Source: a virus. Taken from it: a stretch of DNA of 29,827 nucleotides. Within the stretch, counting starts at the first letter, position 1, and every line of letters starts with the position of its first letter. The stretch spans positions 1-29,827 of the IMG/VR virus record IMGVR_UViG_3300023184_000391; one strand, given 5' to 3'. Below are positions 1 to 10,100 of the stretch, piece after piece. Under the pieces are notes generated by a model. It saw only the letters and a program-made list of their open reading frames with translations, searched no databases and had not been told where the DNA came from. Position numbers and translations under genes: made by a program.

Positions 1-1
1 A

Positions 2-355
2 CCCAAGCCAGATGGATCAAACAAAGCACTTACTGCTCCATTGCCTGTTAAAGAAGTTGAAAGAGATGCTAGAGGTAGATTGACTGCTGATTCAGATCCT
101 AGAGTGGCAGCAATGCAAGCATCATTGGCACCGCAGTTGAATGTAAACCCTAGCAGTAACTTGCCGCAAAATATAAACATGGCACCACCTGGACCTAATG
201 ACAATGCATCGCCATCGCCGCCACCTTTGCCTCCAACTTCGAGCAGCGGAGAAAACTTAGATGTAGGTGATCCTTTTGTGCCGCCAGGGCGTTTGTCTAG
301 AGATTCAATAGAAGGCGTTCAATCAACTCCACAAATTATATCAAGAGATTTTTAA
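2..355 (+). CDS. Pro-rich virion-region protein, 3' end only
   Basis: The reading frame is open from the window edge (base 2) to TAA at 353-355, so this is the C-terminal about 117 residues of a gene that begins upstream. A TTG at 41 could act as a start, but the frame has no stop before it, so a partial gene is more likely. The tail is low-complexity: it runs through an Asn/Pro stretch into a Pro/Ser-rich segment (PSPPPLPPTSSSG) and then a short charged end. This looks disordered. It lies 9 bp before gp5 on the same strand, so it is probably part of the baseplate operon. I do not recognise the family. In related phages this place may hold another baseplate protein, but nothing visible here proves that. 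Confidence 0.6.
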   Translation, partial: PKPDGSNKALTAPLPVKEVERDARGRLTADSDPRVAAMQASLAPQLNVNPSSNLPQNINMAPPGPNDNASPSPPPLPPTSSSGENLDVGDPFVPPGRLSRDSIEGVQSTPQIISRDF

Positions 356-364
356 GGAACAACA

Positions 365-1879
365 ATGGCAGAACAAATTCAACGCAGTAGAGGGCGCAGT
401 CAAAATTACAAAATGGACCGTGGTGGTGTACCTGCGGAGTTTGGACCTTTCTACGGCATTGTGAAAAATACCAATGATTCAATACGATCAGGACGTATAC
501 AAGTGTATATCACAGCATTTGGCGATGGCAGCGAAGACGATGAAACCAAGTGGACCACTGTGAGTTACATGCCACAGTTTTTTGGGTCAACCCCTTATAA
601 CCCTCCGCAACAAGGCATAGGTTCATACATTGACGGCAACTCCAACAGTTACGGCATGTGGTTTACACCTCCAGATGTGGGTATTACAGTGCTGTGTGTG
701 TTTGTAAACGGAGACCGCAGTCAAGGCTATTATATTGGCACAGCACCAGATCAAAGTATAGGACACATGGTTCCTGCCGTTGGTGCAGCACCAGTTAGAA
801 CTCAAGTGATTGCAGAAAATGCAAATCAAGCTGCTTATTTTGACGGAGCAGAACAACTACCAGTAGTTGAAATTAATACCAACAATATTGCATTAGAAGA
901 AAATTCTAGATTCTTTAATGCCCCTAAACCTGTGCATTCTGTAGTAGCAGAAACCATGTTTCGACAAGGCTTGATCAAAGATCCACAACGTGGGCCTATA
1001 TCAAGTAGCAGCCAACGTGAAAGTCCCAGTGCTGTGTTTGGTGTTAGTACTCCAGGACCTGCTGTGTACCGAGGCGGCATGCAACTGGGGGAAATACAGA
1101 AAAAAATTGAAACTGGAGAACTCAAACCACAAGACCTCAACGTAATTGGTCGCGTGGGCGGTCATAGTATTGTGATGGACGACGGTGACATAGACGGCAA
1201 CACTAGATTGATGAGATTTAGAACCACAGCCGGACATCAAATCACAATGAGTGACAGCGGAGACTTTTTCTACATCACTCATGCCAACGGCCTAGCATGG
1301 TTTGAACTTGGCGCCCAAGGCACACTGGATGTGTATGCCACAAACTCAATCAACTTGCGCACACGCGGAGACATCAACTTGCATGCTGACAGAGATATCA
1401 ACATGTATGCCGGTGGCAGTATCAAAGCCAAAGCAGTAGAAGATATTACGTTGCAAGCTGATGCAGACTTTACTGTGATAGCACAAGAAAATTTAAAACT
1501 GTATAGTAAAAGTTACATTGGTATCAAAGCAGACGGCAGTCTTGCTTTGCAAAGTGCCAATGGCAGTTGGGATGGTGGCAGTGCATTAAAGTTCACAGCA
1601 GGCGGCATTGACCTCAACGGGCCAGCAGCAGATGCAGTATCTGCACCCAACAACTTGGCCGCAACCATTTTAGATGACACTACATTCAGCAGCGCCACTG
1701 GATGGACAGTTGACACAGATGGGTTAGAAAGCATTGTGACTCGAGCACCCACACATGAACCATATCCTTATCACAACAAAGGTGTAGATATTGAAATTCC
1801 TTTAGAAGACGGTCAGCCACCACCTAATCCTGGTGCTGTGCCTGTGCCTGCTGGATTTGAACTGGCGAGAAAAGCATGA
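365..1879 (+). CDS. 5: Baseplate central hub / tail spike protein, gp5-like without lysozyme domain
   Basis: This 504-residue protein is a gp5-like hub that should sit at the tip of the tail tube and pierce the cell envelope. Residues about 25-130 look like the gp5/VgrG OB fold (FGPFYGIVKN, then GRIQVYITAFG, then the conserved W and PPDVGITVLCVF). Residues about 260-390 form a repetitive beta-helix needle with the NSINLRTRGDINLHADRDIN pattern typical of gp5 and VgrG. T4 gp5 carries a lysozyme domain between these parts. Here the linker (about 135-260) is a polar stretch without the lysozyme Glu/Asp/Thr motifs, so the enzyme seems absent, as in other aquatic T4-like phages. The start ATG is preceded by AAGGA at 354-358. 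The stop overlaps the next gene by 4 bp (ATGA), which suggests translational coupling. Confidence 0.85.
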   Translation: MAEQIQRSRGRSQNYKMDRGGVPAEFGPFYGIVKNTNDSIRSGRIQVYITAFGDGSEDDETKWTTVSYMPQFFGSTPYNPPQQGIGSYIDGNSNSYGMWFTPPDVGITVLCVFVNGDRSQGYYIGTAPDQSIGHMVPAVGAAPVRTQVIAENANQAAYFDGAEQLPVVEINTNNIALEENSRFFNAPKPVHSVVAETMFRQGLIKDPQRGPISSSSQRESPSAVFGVSTPGPAVYRGGMQLGEIQKKIETGELKPQDLNVIGRVGGHSIVMDDGDIDGNTRLMRFRTTAGHQITMSDSGDFFYITHANGLAWFELGAQGTLDVYATNSINLRTRGDINLHADRDINMYAGGSIKAKAVEDITLQADADFTVIAQENLKLYSKSYIGIKADGSLALQSANGSWDGGSALKFTAGGIDLNGPAADAVSAPNNLAATILDDTTFSSATGWTVDTDGLESIVTRAPTHEPYPYHNKGVDIEIPLEDGQPPPNPGAVPVPAGFELARKA

Positions 1880-3279
1880 GCATATTTAACTTTGAATTCA
1901 ACGGACAAAAGTTTGAAGTCAAGGCACCTACTGGCGCCACATTTGAACAAGCCAAGGCAGTGTTTGATCAACAAACAGCCAGCGGCGGTCTTACAGGATT
2001 CAGAGTGGGTGATGTGTTGAGTCCAGCCACACAAGCTGCTGGTGGATTAGCATCAGCACAAAGTCAACTCACACAAGGTCTAGCAGAGTTATCTAGTAGA
2101 TTGCCAGCAGGAACAAATTTAAACAGTCTCACAGCTGGTATAGGAACACTTGGACAAGGTGCAGGCACACAAGTAGCCAGCGCACTACAAGGCGGTGCGG
2201 CAGCATTTAACTCACTGACTACTGGTGCTGGCGCTGGTACTGCTTCGATAAGTGCAGCATTGTCAGGAGCTGGTGCTGGATTTTCATTACCATCCACTTC
2301 GGCTATCACAGGCGCATTAACTGGCGCGGCAGCACGAGCAGGCAGTTTGGCCAGTTCTGCAGTCAACACATTATCGGGACTGATAAAGTCTACTCCCACT
2401 GACGGAATCAATGCAGCAGACTTTGCCAAGCAAGGTCCGGCACTGAGTGGGCTCGGCAGTATGAGTTTGCCTGATGTAACTGGAACATTGGCTCAAGCTT
2501 CAAAGCTGGTAGGTCAAACGGCTGACACCATTAGTAATAACGCAGGTGCAGGCAAATTTGGTCTTGACGCCAGTCAGCTGGAACGATGGGGCTTGGTCAA
2601 ACCAGGAACTGCTGCCACATTCTTAGGGCAAGGCAATAGTGATCTCGTTGGTGTATTAAAAAGTCCCACAGTATGGACTGGTAAAGATGGTGTAAAAAGT
2701 CTCGACGGATTATTGAGCAATCCCGGCTTGCAAGACAAAGTACAACAGGGCTTGATGACTGCTGGCGTAGCGGATTTAAAGTCGTTGGGTGTTCCCACTG
2801 ACAAGTTAACACCACAAGCACTGAGTGGGTTAGCAGCTAACGCTGCCAAAAGTGTGCCAAACACACTAGAATGGGCAAAAAATAATCCAGGCCTACCAGC
2901 TGACATTAAATCTAAGTTTGATGCCGCTGCTGTGAATGGAGCATTTGCAGTGAATCTCACTCAGACCAAAATAGATACGTCCATGCTTCAAGAATACACG
3001 CCTGTGGCTGCTGTTGATACTGTAAACACAGATACACTTGATGCTGCCGCCAAACGCATTGTAGGTAATGCCAAAGTACCTAGTATCTTGCCAGCAACTA
3101 TTGGATCTAGCCTGTATTCTAAAACACCAGACGACAAGTTAATATACACTGGAAATGATGACATAGTATGGGACAATATAAATGATGAAAGATTGCGTCG
3201 TGGGCTGCCAAGTCTCACTGCAATAGGCTATCCCAGACCCGATCCGTCACCTAATAATGGGCCAGCTCAAGGCGGATAA
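1876..3279 (+). CDS. Hub-adjacent Ala/Gly-rich structural protein
   Basis: This 467-residue protein starts inside the gp5 stop (ATGA overlap) and ends 8 bp before gp25, so it is made with the baseplate. Residues 1-45 form a compact N-terminal module (FNFEFNGQKFEVKAPTGATF followed by an EQAKAVFDQQ helix). Residues about 50-200 are a low-complexity Ala/Gly/Ser/Thr helical region with long coiled or collapsed character. Residues about 225-350 form a more ordered segment with LERWGLVKPG and SPTVWTGKDGV motifs. The C-terminus is charged and Pro-rich. I recognise the general type as a protein seen next to gp5 in aquatic T4-like phages, but no assigned T4 homologue. T4 has the PAAR tip gene 5.4 near here, and this protein shows no PAAR repeats. 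A role in hub or tip assembly is inferred from position only. Confidence 0.7.
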   Translation: MSIFNFEFNGQKFEVKAPTGATFEQAKAVFDQQTASGGLTGFRVGDVLSPATQAAGGLASAQSQLTQGLAELSSRLPAGTNLNSLTAGIGTLGQGAGTQVASALQGGAAAFNSLTTGAGAGTASISAALSGAGAGFSLPSTSAITGALTGAAARAGSLASSAVNTLSGLIKSTPTDGINAADFAKQGPALSGLGSMSLPDVTGTLAQASKLVGQTADTISNNAGAGKFGLDASQLERWGLVKPGTAATFLGQGNSDLVGVLKSPTVWTGKDGVKSLDGLLSNPGLQDKVQQGLMTAGVADLKSLGVPTDKLTPQALSGLAANAAKSVPNTLEWAKNNPGLPADIKSKFDAAAVNGAFAVNLTQTKIDTSMLQEYTPVAAVDTVNTDTLDAAAKRIVGNAKVPSILPATIGSSLYSKTPDDKLIYTGNDDIVWDNINDERLRRGLPSLTAIGYPRPDPSPNNGPAQGG

Positions 3280-3287
3280 ATATTATT

Positions 3288-3662
3288 ATGACTACCTTTG
3301 TTGGCTTTAACACACAGAATCAATACAAAAAATTCACGCTAGTGGACTTTGAATTGGTCAAGCGCGATCTCTTAAATGCTTTTAACATTCGTCAAGGCCA
3401 ACTGCCCGGCCGCCCAGGATATGGTACGGTACTATGGAACTACTTGTTTGAAAATCAAGTTGATGCTGTTCAACAAGGTATTATAAATGAAGTGCAAAGA
3501 GTAGCCGGCGGCGATCCTAGAATATTCATCAGCAATACAAATGTTTACCCACAGGAAAATGGTATGCTAATTGAGTTAGAAATACAAACAGTAGGCGGCG
3601 TAGATGCTGAAATATTGAGTGTATTCTTTAACCAAACTACTCGTTCGGCCAGCTACGTATAA
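3288..3662 (+). CDS. 25: Baseplate wedge subunit gp25
   Basis: This 124-residue protein matches the GPW/gp25 family (Pfam GPW_gp25). In T4, gp25 binds gp6 and gp53 in the inner baseplate and helps initiate sheath assembly. Family marks are the helix FELVKRDLLNAFNIRQGQLP, the PGRPGYGTVLWNYLFE core (the usual Glu-Pro-Arg region is PGRPGYG here), and a C-terminal beta region (MLIELEIQTVGG). Its length is close to T4 gp25 (132 residues). No convincing Shine-Dalgarno sequence precedes the ATG. The upstream stop lies only 8 bp away, so re-initiation after the previous gene is plausible. The next gene is gp6, its structural partner. Confidence 0.9.
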   Translation: MTTFVGFNTQNQYKKFTLVDFELVKRDLLNAFNIRQGQLPGRPGYGTVLWNYLFENQVDAVQQGIINEVQRVAGGDPRIFISNTNVYPQENGMLIELEIQTVGGVDAEILSVFFNQTTRSASYV

Positions 3663-3681
3663 CTACGCCGTTTTTTATCTA

Positions 3682-3689
3682 CATAAATA
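3682..3689 (+). promoter_or_regulatory. T4-type late promoter candidate before gp6
   Basis: CATAAATA differs by one base from the T4 late -10 element TATAAATA, which is recognised by the phage sigma factor gp55. It lies in the 56-bp gap before gp6, with 29 nt between it and the ATG. It sits in the loop of a perfect 7-bp inverted repeat (TTTATCT 3674-3680, AGATAAA 3692-3698). The leader then carries ACAAGG at 3703-3708, a weak ribosome binding site. The spacing equals that of the exact TATAAATA before the fibre gene at 23324, which supports both calls. Confidence 0.6.
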
Positions 3690-3718
3690 ACAGATAAAGA
3701 ATACAAGGCCCAGACGCA

Positions 3719-6700
3719 ATGGCAAAAACCACTAGACAAACAGCGATATTTGGTGTAGAAGATTGGAAACAAATCTATCAAACCTATCGCGAAGCAGACT
3801 TCCAAAGCTATGACTTTGAAACTCTACGCAAGAGTTTTACCGATTACCTGCGCCTGTACTATCCAGAAACATTTAATGACTACATTGAATCGTCAGAATA
3901 CATTGCCTTGCTGGATGTTATTGCGTTCATGGGCCAAGCACTGGCCTTCCGCACAGATCTAAACACACGTGAAAACTATTTAGACACAGCCGAGCGCAGA
4001 GACTCAGTCACACGTCTGGCCAACTTGGTCAGCTACACCGCCAAACGCAACACAGCCGCACAGGGCTTGCTCAAAGCATTTTCGGTGACCACAACAGAAA
4101 ATGTTGTGGATTACAATGGCGTTAATCTAGCCAACGTCACAGTCAACTGGGCAGATCCCACAAACTTTGACTGGTTAGAACAGTGGAACGCTATTATTAA
4201 TTCATCTTTGGTCAGCAGTCAAAAGATTGGTCGTCCGTCCAATCGTCAAACTATTTTGGGTGTGGATACCAGTGAGTATGGCATCAATTTAGTGCCTGGC
4301 TTCTTGCCTGTGATTCCCTATACCGCCACAGTGGATGGCGTAAACATGCCATTTGAAGCTACAACTTCTACCACAGCTGGCCGAGATTACATTTATGAAC
4401 CAAGTCCTAAACCCAATACTACATTCAATGTATTGTATCGCAATGACCAGTTGGGTTATCAGTCAGCCAACAACGGATTCTTTTTCTTCTTCAAGCAAGG
4501 CACACTACAAAATCAAGACTTCAACTTGGCTGAACGTATTGCCAATCGCACAGTGAATATCAACATTGAAGGTGTAAACAACGAAGACCGTTGGTTGTTC
4601 CAGTTGGACAACGTGGGCAGTATCAGTAGAGAATGGGTCTATACTCCAAACATTTATTCAGCAGCCGCAGAACAAACTGCGATGCTAAGACCAATTTTTT
4701 CTACCACCAGCAGAACCAATGACCAGATTACCATGGTGTTTGGTGATGGGGTGTTTTCAGAAATCCCAGTTGGTATCTTCCGTGCCTATGTTCGTGCTTC
4801 AAATGGTTTGCAGTACATTATCAACCCATCTGAAATGCAAAACGTAGTATTGCCAATCAGCTATATTGATCGCAATGGCAATCTACAAACTCTTACTTTT
4901 ACCTGCGGTATTACACAGCCAGTTAGTAATGCTCAGAGTCGTGAAAGCATTGATGCTATCAAACAACGAGCTCCTGCAAGATATTACACGCAGAATCGCA
5001 TGGTCAATGGCGAAGATTACAATCTGTTTCCATTTACTCTTTACAACTCTATCATCAAAAGTAAGGCTGTAAATCGTGCGTCTATTGGCACCAGTCGATA
5101 TCTTGATCTTGTGGATAACACTGGCAAGTATTCATCAACCAACACATTCTCTAGCGATGGTGCCATGTGGGAAAATAATATTCTTCCTACTAGTTTATTT
5201 GCCTGGAACAATCGCAACGAAATTGCTGATCTTATTACCAATCAAATACAACCAGCTATCATTGGTGCAACATTCAAACAATTCTACTATGCTAACTTTC
5301 CTAGAATTACTGTAAACACTGGCGCTACAGCACTCAGTAGCTGGCATCAAAGCACCACACTGGCCAATGAAACCACAGGTTATTTTCAAAATGCTCTTGG
5401 TGTACCAGTTATGGTTGGTACTGACAGCAGCACTGCATTTCAGTATGTGGTGCAAAAAAGTTTGATTAAGTTTGTGCCTCCGGTTATCAATGGACAACCA
5501 TATTACTTTGATGCAAATAATAGATTGGTACAAGGCCTACCGACTAGACCAGAAGACCACTTGGAAATTTGGGCTAGTCCTATTGCAATAGTAGGCAATG
5601 GTAGCAACAACGGCATTGGCAACTTAACCAACGGCCAAGGACCTATTGCGCTCAACAACTTTGTGCCCACCGGTGCAATAGTAGACAGTATTATTCCTGT
5701 ATTCCTTACAGATTTGACTCCAGCTGTTAGAGAACAAATGACACAACAAATTTTGTTGTATAGAAACTTTGGACTCGGATATGACAACGACGGCTCTATC
5801 ACAGGTACCGCTGGCACCTGGTATGTTATTACCAGCACTAACTTGGACGACAATGCTACATGGAGCCAAACTTATGCAGGTAATACATCTGGACAAAACT
5901 TAGATGCCAGCTGGATGGTGCAGTTTGTGGCAGTAGATAATAGCTATACAATCACATACCGAGGACTTGCCTATTACTTTGGATCAGTATTGCAAACAAG
6001 ATTTTTCTTCTACGGTAATCAAAAAATATACGATAGCCGTACAGGTACTACAATTAGAGATTTTGTTAACGTGCTGGCAGTAAACACCAAGCCAGATAGT
6101 TCATCTCCGTTGCCAGGCGACATTTTTACCACAATCATTGGTCAACCTGTGGAGTCTGATGGCTATGTTGACGACTTTCAAGTTTTGATTAGTTATCGTG
6201 ACAACGACAATGATGGTGTGCCAGACAATCCAGATTTCTTCAATGAGATTGTTGCACCAACAGTTAACCCTAATCTAAAACTGGTGTTCTTACAACGAAC
6301 TGTAGACTTTGATAATTTGCAAAGATATCTGTTGGTTGAACCAGGTGTGGTAAACTCAGATTATTCTACATATGACACCATTGAATTAGTTAAATTTCAA
6401 TACTCTCCTGGACAGGTGTTTTACGCTTATAGTGATGAATTGTTTTATGTATTAACTGTGAATACTGCCGGCGTGAGAGTGATAACTCAAACTACAGAAG
6501 GTGAGTGGATTGCCAGAACTGGCCGTCAGGCATTGTATTTCCAGTATCGTCACAACAGCCCACTGACCAATAGAATTGATCCAGGTACTACCAACATTAT
6601 TGACTTGTACGTTGTAACACAGTCATACTATACTGCTTACCAAAATTGGATTACAGACACCACTGGCACAGTGGCAGAGCCAAACATGCCAACGATTGAT

Positions 6701-7165
6701 GAACTCAGCACTGAGTATCAAAATCTTAATGAATACAAAATGCTAAGTGATAACATTATTTTGAATTCTGTGGTGTTTAAACCATTGTTTGGACCCAAAG
6801 CAGCTAAAACATTACAAGCCACAATCAAAGTTATTCGTGCTCAAAATTCCACAGCCAGCACCAGTGAAATCAAAAGTGCTGTGTTAGCGGCCATGAATGA
6901 ATATTTCTCAATCGACAAGTGGAACTTTGGCGACACATTCTACTTTTCAGAACTGGCAGCATATCTGCACAGATATCTTGGAACCATAATCAGTTCAGTG
7001 GTGTTAGTACCATTGGACACACAAAAATACTTCGGTGACATGTACGAAGTAAGAGCAGAACCCAGTGAAATATTTGTCAACGGCGCTACCATTGACAATA
7101 TTGTTGTGATTGATGCATTGACCAGTACCAACTTGCGTACTGCACCTGGTAGCGGAGTAATTTAA
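3719..7165 (+). CDS. 6: Baseplate wedge subunit gp6, enlarged
   Basis: This is a gp6-like wedge protein. In T4, gp6 dimers join the wedges into the inner baseplate ring and contact gp25 and gp53. The N-terminus has the family signature: FGVEDWKQIYQTYREADFQS, then FTDYLRLYYPETFNDYIES, then IAFMGQALAFRTDLNTRENY and a TAERRDSVTRLANLVSYTAKR helix. The C-terminus (about 1000-1130) has the NVILNSVVFKPLFG-like and LAAYLHRYLGTIISSVVLVP segments. At 1148 residues it is much longer than T4 gp6 (about 660). The extra length is beta-rich material in the middle (about 480-950), including an acidic NDNDGVPDNPDFFNE stretch. The start follows AAGG at 3705-3708. The stop shares one base with the next start (TAATG). 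Confidence 0.88.
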   Translation: MAKTTRQTAIFGVEDWKQIYQTYREADFQSYDFETLRKSFTDYLRLYYPETFNDYIESSEYIALLDVIAFMGQALAFRTDLNTRENYLDTAERRDSVTRLANLVSYTAKRNTAAQGLLKAFSVTTTENVVDYNGVNLANVTVNWADPTNFDWLEQWNAIINSSLVSSQKIGRPSNRQTILGVDTSEYGINLVPGFLPVIPYTATVDGVNMPFEATTSTTAGRDYIYEPSPKPNTTFNVLYRNDQLGYQSANNGFFFFFKQGTLQNQDFNLAERIANRTVNINIEGVNNEDRWLFQLDNVGSISREWVYTPNIYSAAAEQTAMLRPIFSTTSRTNDQITMVFGDGVFSEIPVGIFRAYVRASNGLQYIINPSEMQNVVLPISYIDRNGNLQTLTFTCGITQPVSNAQSRESIDAIKQRAPARYYTQNRMVNGEDYNLFPFTLYNSIIKSKAVNRASIGTSRYLDLVDNTGKYSSTNTFSSDGAMWENNILPTSLFAWNNRNEIADLITNQIQPAIIGATFKQFYYANFPRITVNTGATALSSWHQSTTLANETTGYFQNALGVPVMVGTDSSTAFQYVVQKSLIKFVPPVINGQPYYFDANNRLVQGLPTRPEDHLEIWASPIAIVGNGSNNGIGNLTNGQGPIALNNFVPTGAIVDSIIPVFLTDLTPAVREQMTQQILLYRNFGLGYDNDGSITGTAGTWYVITSTNLDDNATWSQTYAGNTSGQNLDASWMVQFVAVDNSYTITYRGLAYYFGSVLQTRFFFYGNQKIYDSRTGTTIRDFVNVLAVNTKPDSSSPLPGDIFTTIIGQPVESDGYVDDFQVLISYRDNDNDGVPDNPDFFNEIVAPTVNPNLKLVFLQRTVDFDNLQRYLLVEPGVVNSDYSTYDTIELVKFQYSPGQVFYAYSDELFYVLTVNTAGVRVITQTTEGEWIARTGRQALYFQYRHNSPLTNRIDPGTTNIIDLYVVTQSYYTAYQNWITDTTGTVAEPNMPTIDELSTEYQNLNEYKMLSDNIILNSVVFKPLFGPKAAKTLQATIKVIRAQNSTASTSEIKSAVLAAMNEYFSIDKWNFGDTFYFSELAAYLHRYLGTIISSVVLVPLDTQKYFGDMYEVRAEPSEIFVNGATIDNIVVIDALTSTNLRTAPGSGVI
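7154..7157 (+). promoter_or_regulatory. Ribosome binding site of the giant gene
   Basis: GGAG lies 7 nt before the ATG at 7165, inside the end of gp6. It supports the ATG that overlaps the gp6 stop as the real start of the 5109-codon frame and suggests coupled translation. Confidence 0.65.
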
Positions 7166-10100
7166 TGGCACGAGTACGCAGCGTAGATTTTCTTCCTGAG
7201 ATTTTTCAGACAGACGCCAACAAGCAATTTTTAGCAGCTACTTTGGATCAGTTGATTCAAGAGCCAAAGTTTAAAAAGACTCAAGGTTATATTGGTCGCA
7301 CAGTTGGGCCAGGTGTAAATCCCAACGACAAATATGTGATTGAACCTGATAAGACTCGTGCTGACTATCAGCTTGAACCGGGTGTGATCAGTATTGATCC
7401 CACTGACAACAGCAAAATAGTTGATGCTATTACGTATCCAGGCATTACTGATTCGTTAGTGTACCAAGGCAGTCCATCGACACAACCCAGTCGACTGTAT
7501 ACCAGTGATTACTACAGTCTTGATCCGTTTATTGACTTTGATACATTTGTAAACTTCAGCCAGTACTACTGGGTGCCAAATGGTCCTGATGTGGTCACTG
7601 TGCAATCGCCAGGAGTAGCACTAAGTCAAAACTTTGTGGTTGACCGCGCCAATGGAGTGTATACATTTTCTGGCGTGACTGGAAACAATCCCACAATAAA
7701 TTTAGTGCGTGGCGGTAACTACACATTCCAAGTATCACAAAATGCCAAAGAAACTGTCAACTACAAAGTAACACGAACCAATGTTACCAGTTACAACATT
7801 GACAATGAACCCAATGCTGCACTTACTTTGATTCGTGGTAATACCTATACATTCAATCTGTTTGTACAAGGTGATTTTCCATTCTGGATTAAGACAGCAC
7901 CTACTACCGGCACAGGTGATCAATACAACTCGGGCGTCACACGTAATGGATCAACAGTTGGTACTGTGACTTTTACTGTGCCACAAGATGCTCCTAACAC
8001 ACTGTATTACTCTTGTCAAAATCAAAGCCTCATGCAAGGCACCATCACAATCATTGATGCACAGCCAGGCGACGGTCCAGGATTTTGGATTCAAACCAAT
8101 CCAGGCATTAATGGTGTAAATCCTATCACTCCAAATGTGAGTTCTAGATCCATTTATGGTGTTACTGATAACGGTACTGATCTTGGCACCATTAACTTTA
8201 ATGTTCCACAAAAAACAGCTCAAGATTTCTTCTATGGTCTTGCTAGTATTGGCACAGTTGATCTTGTTACTGATTTGTTTTTTGAAAACATTAACGGTGC
8301 TAGATTAGATCAATTTATAGCTACCTATGGTGGCATTGATGGCATAACTGATCTTAACACACGAACATTGGTGTTTGCAAACAGTGCAGGAGATCCTTCA
8401 ACTGACTATTATAGCATATGGCGCATTAGTTATGTTGTTGTTGGAGCGTACACATACCTGTCTTTAGGCAGCATTCAAAACATAGCTAACTTAGAAAGAT
8501 GGACAATACGATACGGCACTGAATATTCCAGCACCCAATGGTATAAAAACCAAGCTGGGTACATTGTTGAAATGCCAGTGCTCACAGCCAAGTTAGACAC
8601 ATTGTACTACCAAGATGGTACTGATCCAGAAATCTTTGGCACAATCAGATTGATTGAACAAGATAACAGTAGCACAATATACATTGAAGATATTTTAGGC
8701 AAGAAAAACTATACCAGTCCAAATGGTGTTACATTTACCAATGGATTAAAAGTTCAGTTTTTAGGTAATGTATCCCCTGCCAGTTATGCAACGGGATCTG
8801 AGGCGTTTATTTGTACAAATACCGCGGCAGGTATTAACCTTATTACCACCGAGTCTACCGTGGGAATGGTAGCAGGCCAAGAAATTATTTTTACTGGCAC
8901 AACATTCGGTGGAGTCAGCACTGGTGTCACTTACTATGTGCAATCAGTGTTTACTAGCAGTCAATTCAAAGTAAGTGCGACTAAAAACGGTCCAGCAGTG
9001 ACATTAACGTCAGCAAATGGCACCATGACTGCCACTACCAATCAAAATCCACAATACTATGTAAGTGGAGTAGGTACAGCAATTGAACTATTACCTGTAA
9101 CAAACTACATTACGCCTGAACCATATGCTGCTGTAAATGATGTTGATTATCTTACAATCAACAGAGACAGTCCGGACTTAAATCCATGGAGTCGTAGTAA
9201 CCGTTGGTTCCATATTGATGTGCTCAATGCCACAGGTGCCTACAATAACACGCCTGTGGTAATAGACAATGATCGCAAAGGCAAGCGTCCAATTATACAA
9301 TTCCGTGGCGGCATTAGATTGTACAACATGGGCACAGATGCTAAACAGCTGGTAAATGTGATTGATTTTGTTGAAACTGACGCATTTAGCAATGTAGAAG
9401 GCAGCACTGGTTATGCAGTAAATGATTACACTTTTGTTAATGGCAGTCGTGTGATATTTGCAGCTGACGAAGATCCAAATGTACGAAGCAAAATTTATGT
9501 GGTAAATTTTGTTGTCCCAGACACTGTACCACCGCTGATTGCCCAACCAATCATAAACTTGGTTGAAGCACCAGACGGCGAAATATTTGTTGATCAAACT
9601 ACCACATGTATTAGTGGATCTCAAGTTGGTATTACTTATTGGTATGATGGAGTAAGTTGGTTAGAAGCACAACAAAAAACTTCAGTACAACAAGCACCAC
9701 TATTTGACATCTATGATGCTGATGGCATGAGCCTGGCCAATAGAGCTACCTATCCTAGTTCAACATTTGCAGGTACAAAGTTGTTTAGCTATGCAACTGG
9801 TTCAGGCGTGGCAGATCCAATACTACAACTCACACTAAAATATCTTTCATTGACAAACGTGGGAGATATTGTGTTTGACAACAACTTGTATGCAGACTCA
9901 TTTGTATATGTGCGTGACAATGTCAGTACCACAGCACCAATCAGTTCTGGATTTGTTTATGAATATGCGTCAAGAACTGTGTACGATAGATTGATTGGCT
10001 GGCAAACTGCCGCAGTGCCTACTTTGATGCGTCAACAGTTTAAGTTTATCTATGATACTGCACCACTTAGATTGGACGTAGCAGTAGAATCTGATACTGT

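Noticed and set aside
2064-2429. 121-codon open frame on the minus strand within the Ala/Gly-rich protein
   Set aside because: It mirrors a low-complexity sense region with few stop-forming codons and has no start context.
3275-3282. GATAAATA just before gp25, one base from the late promoter element
   Set aside because: It lies only 5 nt before the ATG, so transcription would begin at or inside the start codon, and the match is partly forced by the TAA stop.
3646-3676. Possible terminator after gp25 (CGTA/TACG hairpin and a T run)
   Set aside because: The stem is only 4 bp with poor extension, and gp6 most likely needs read-through from the hub genes.
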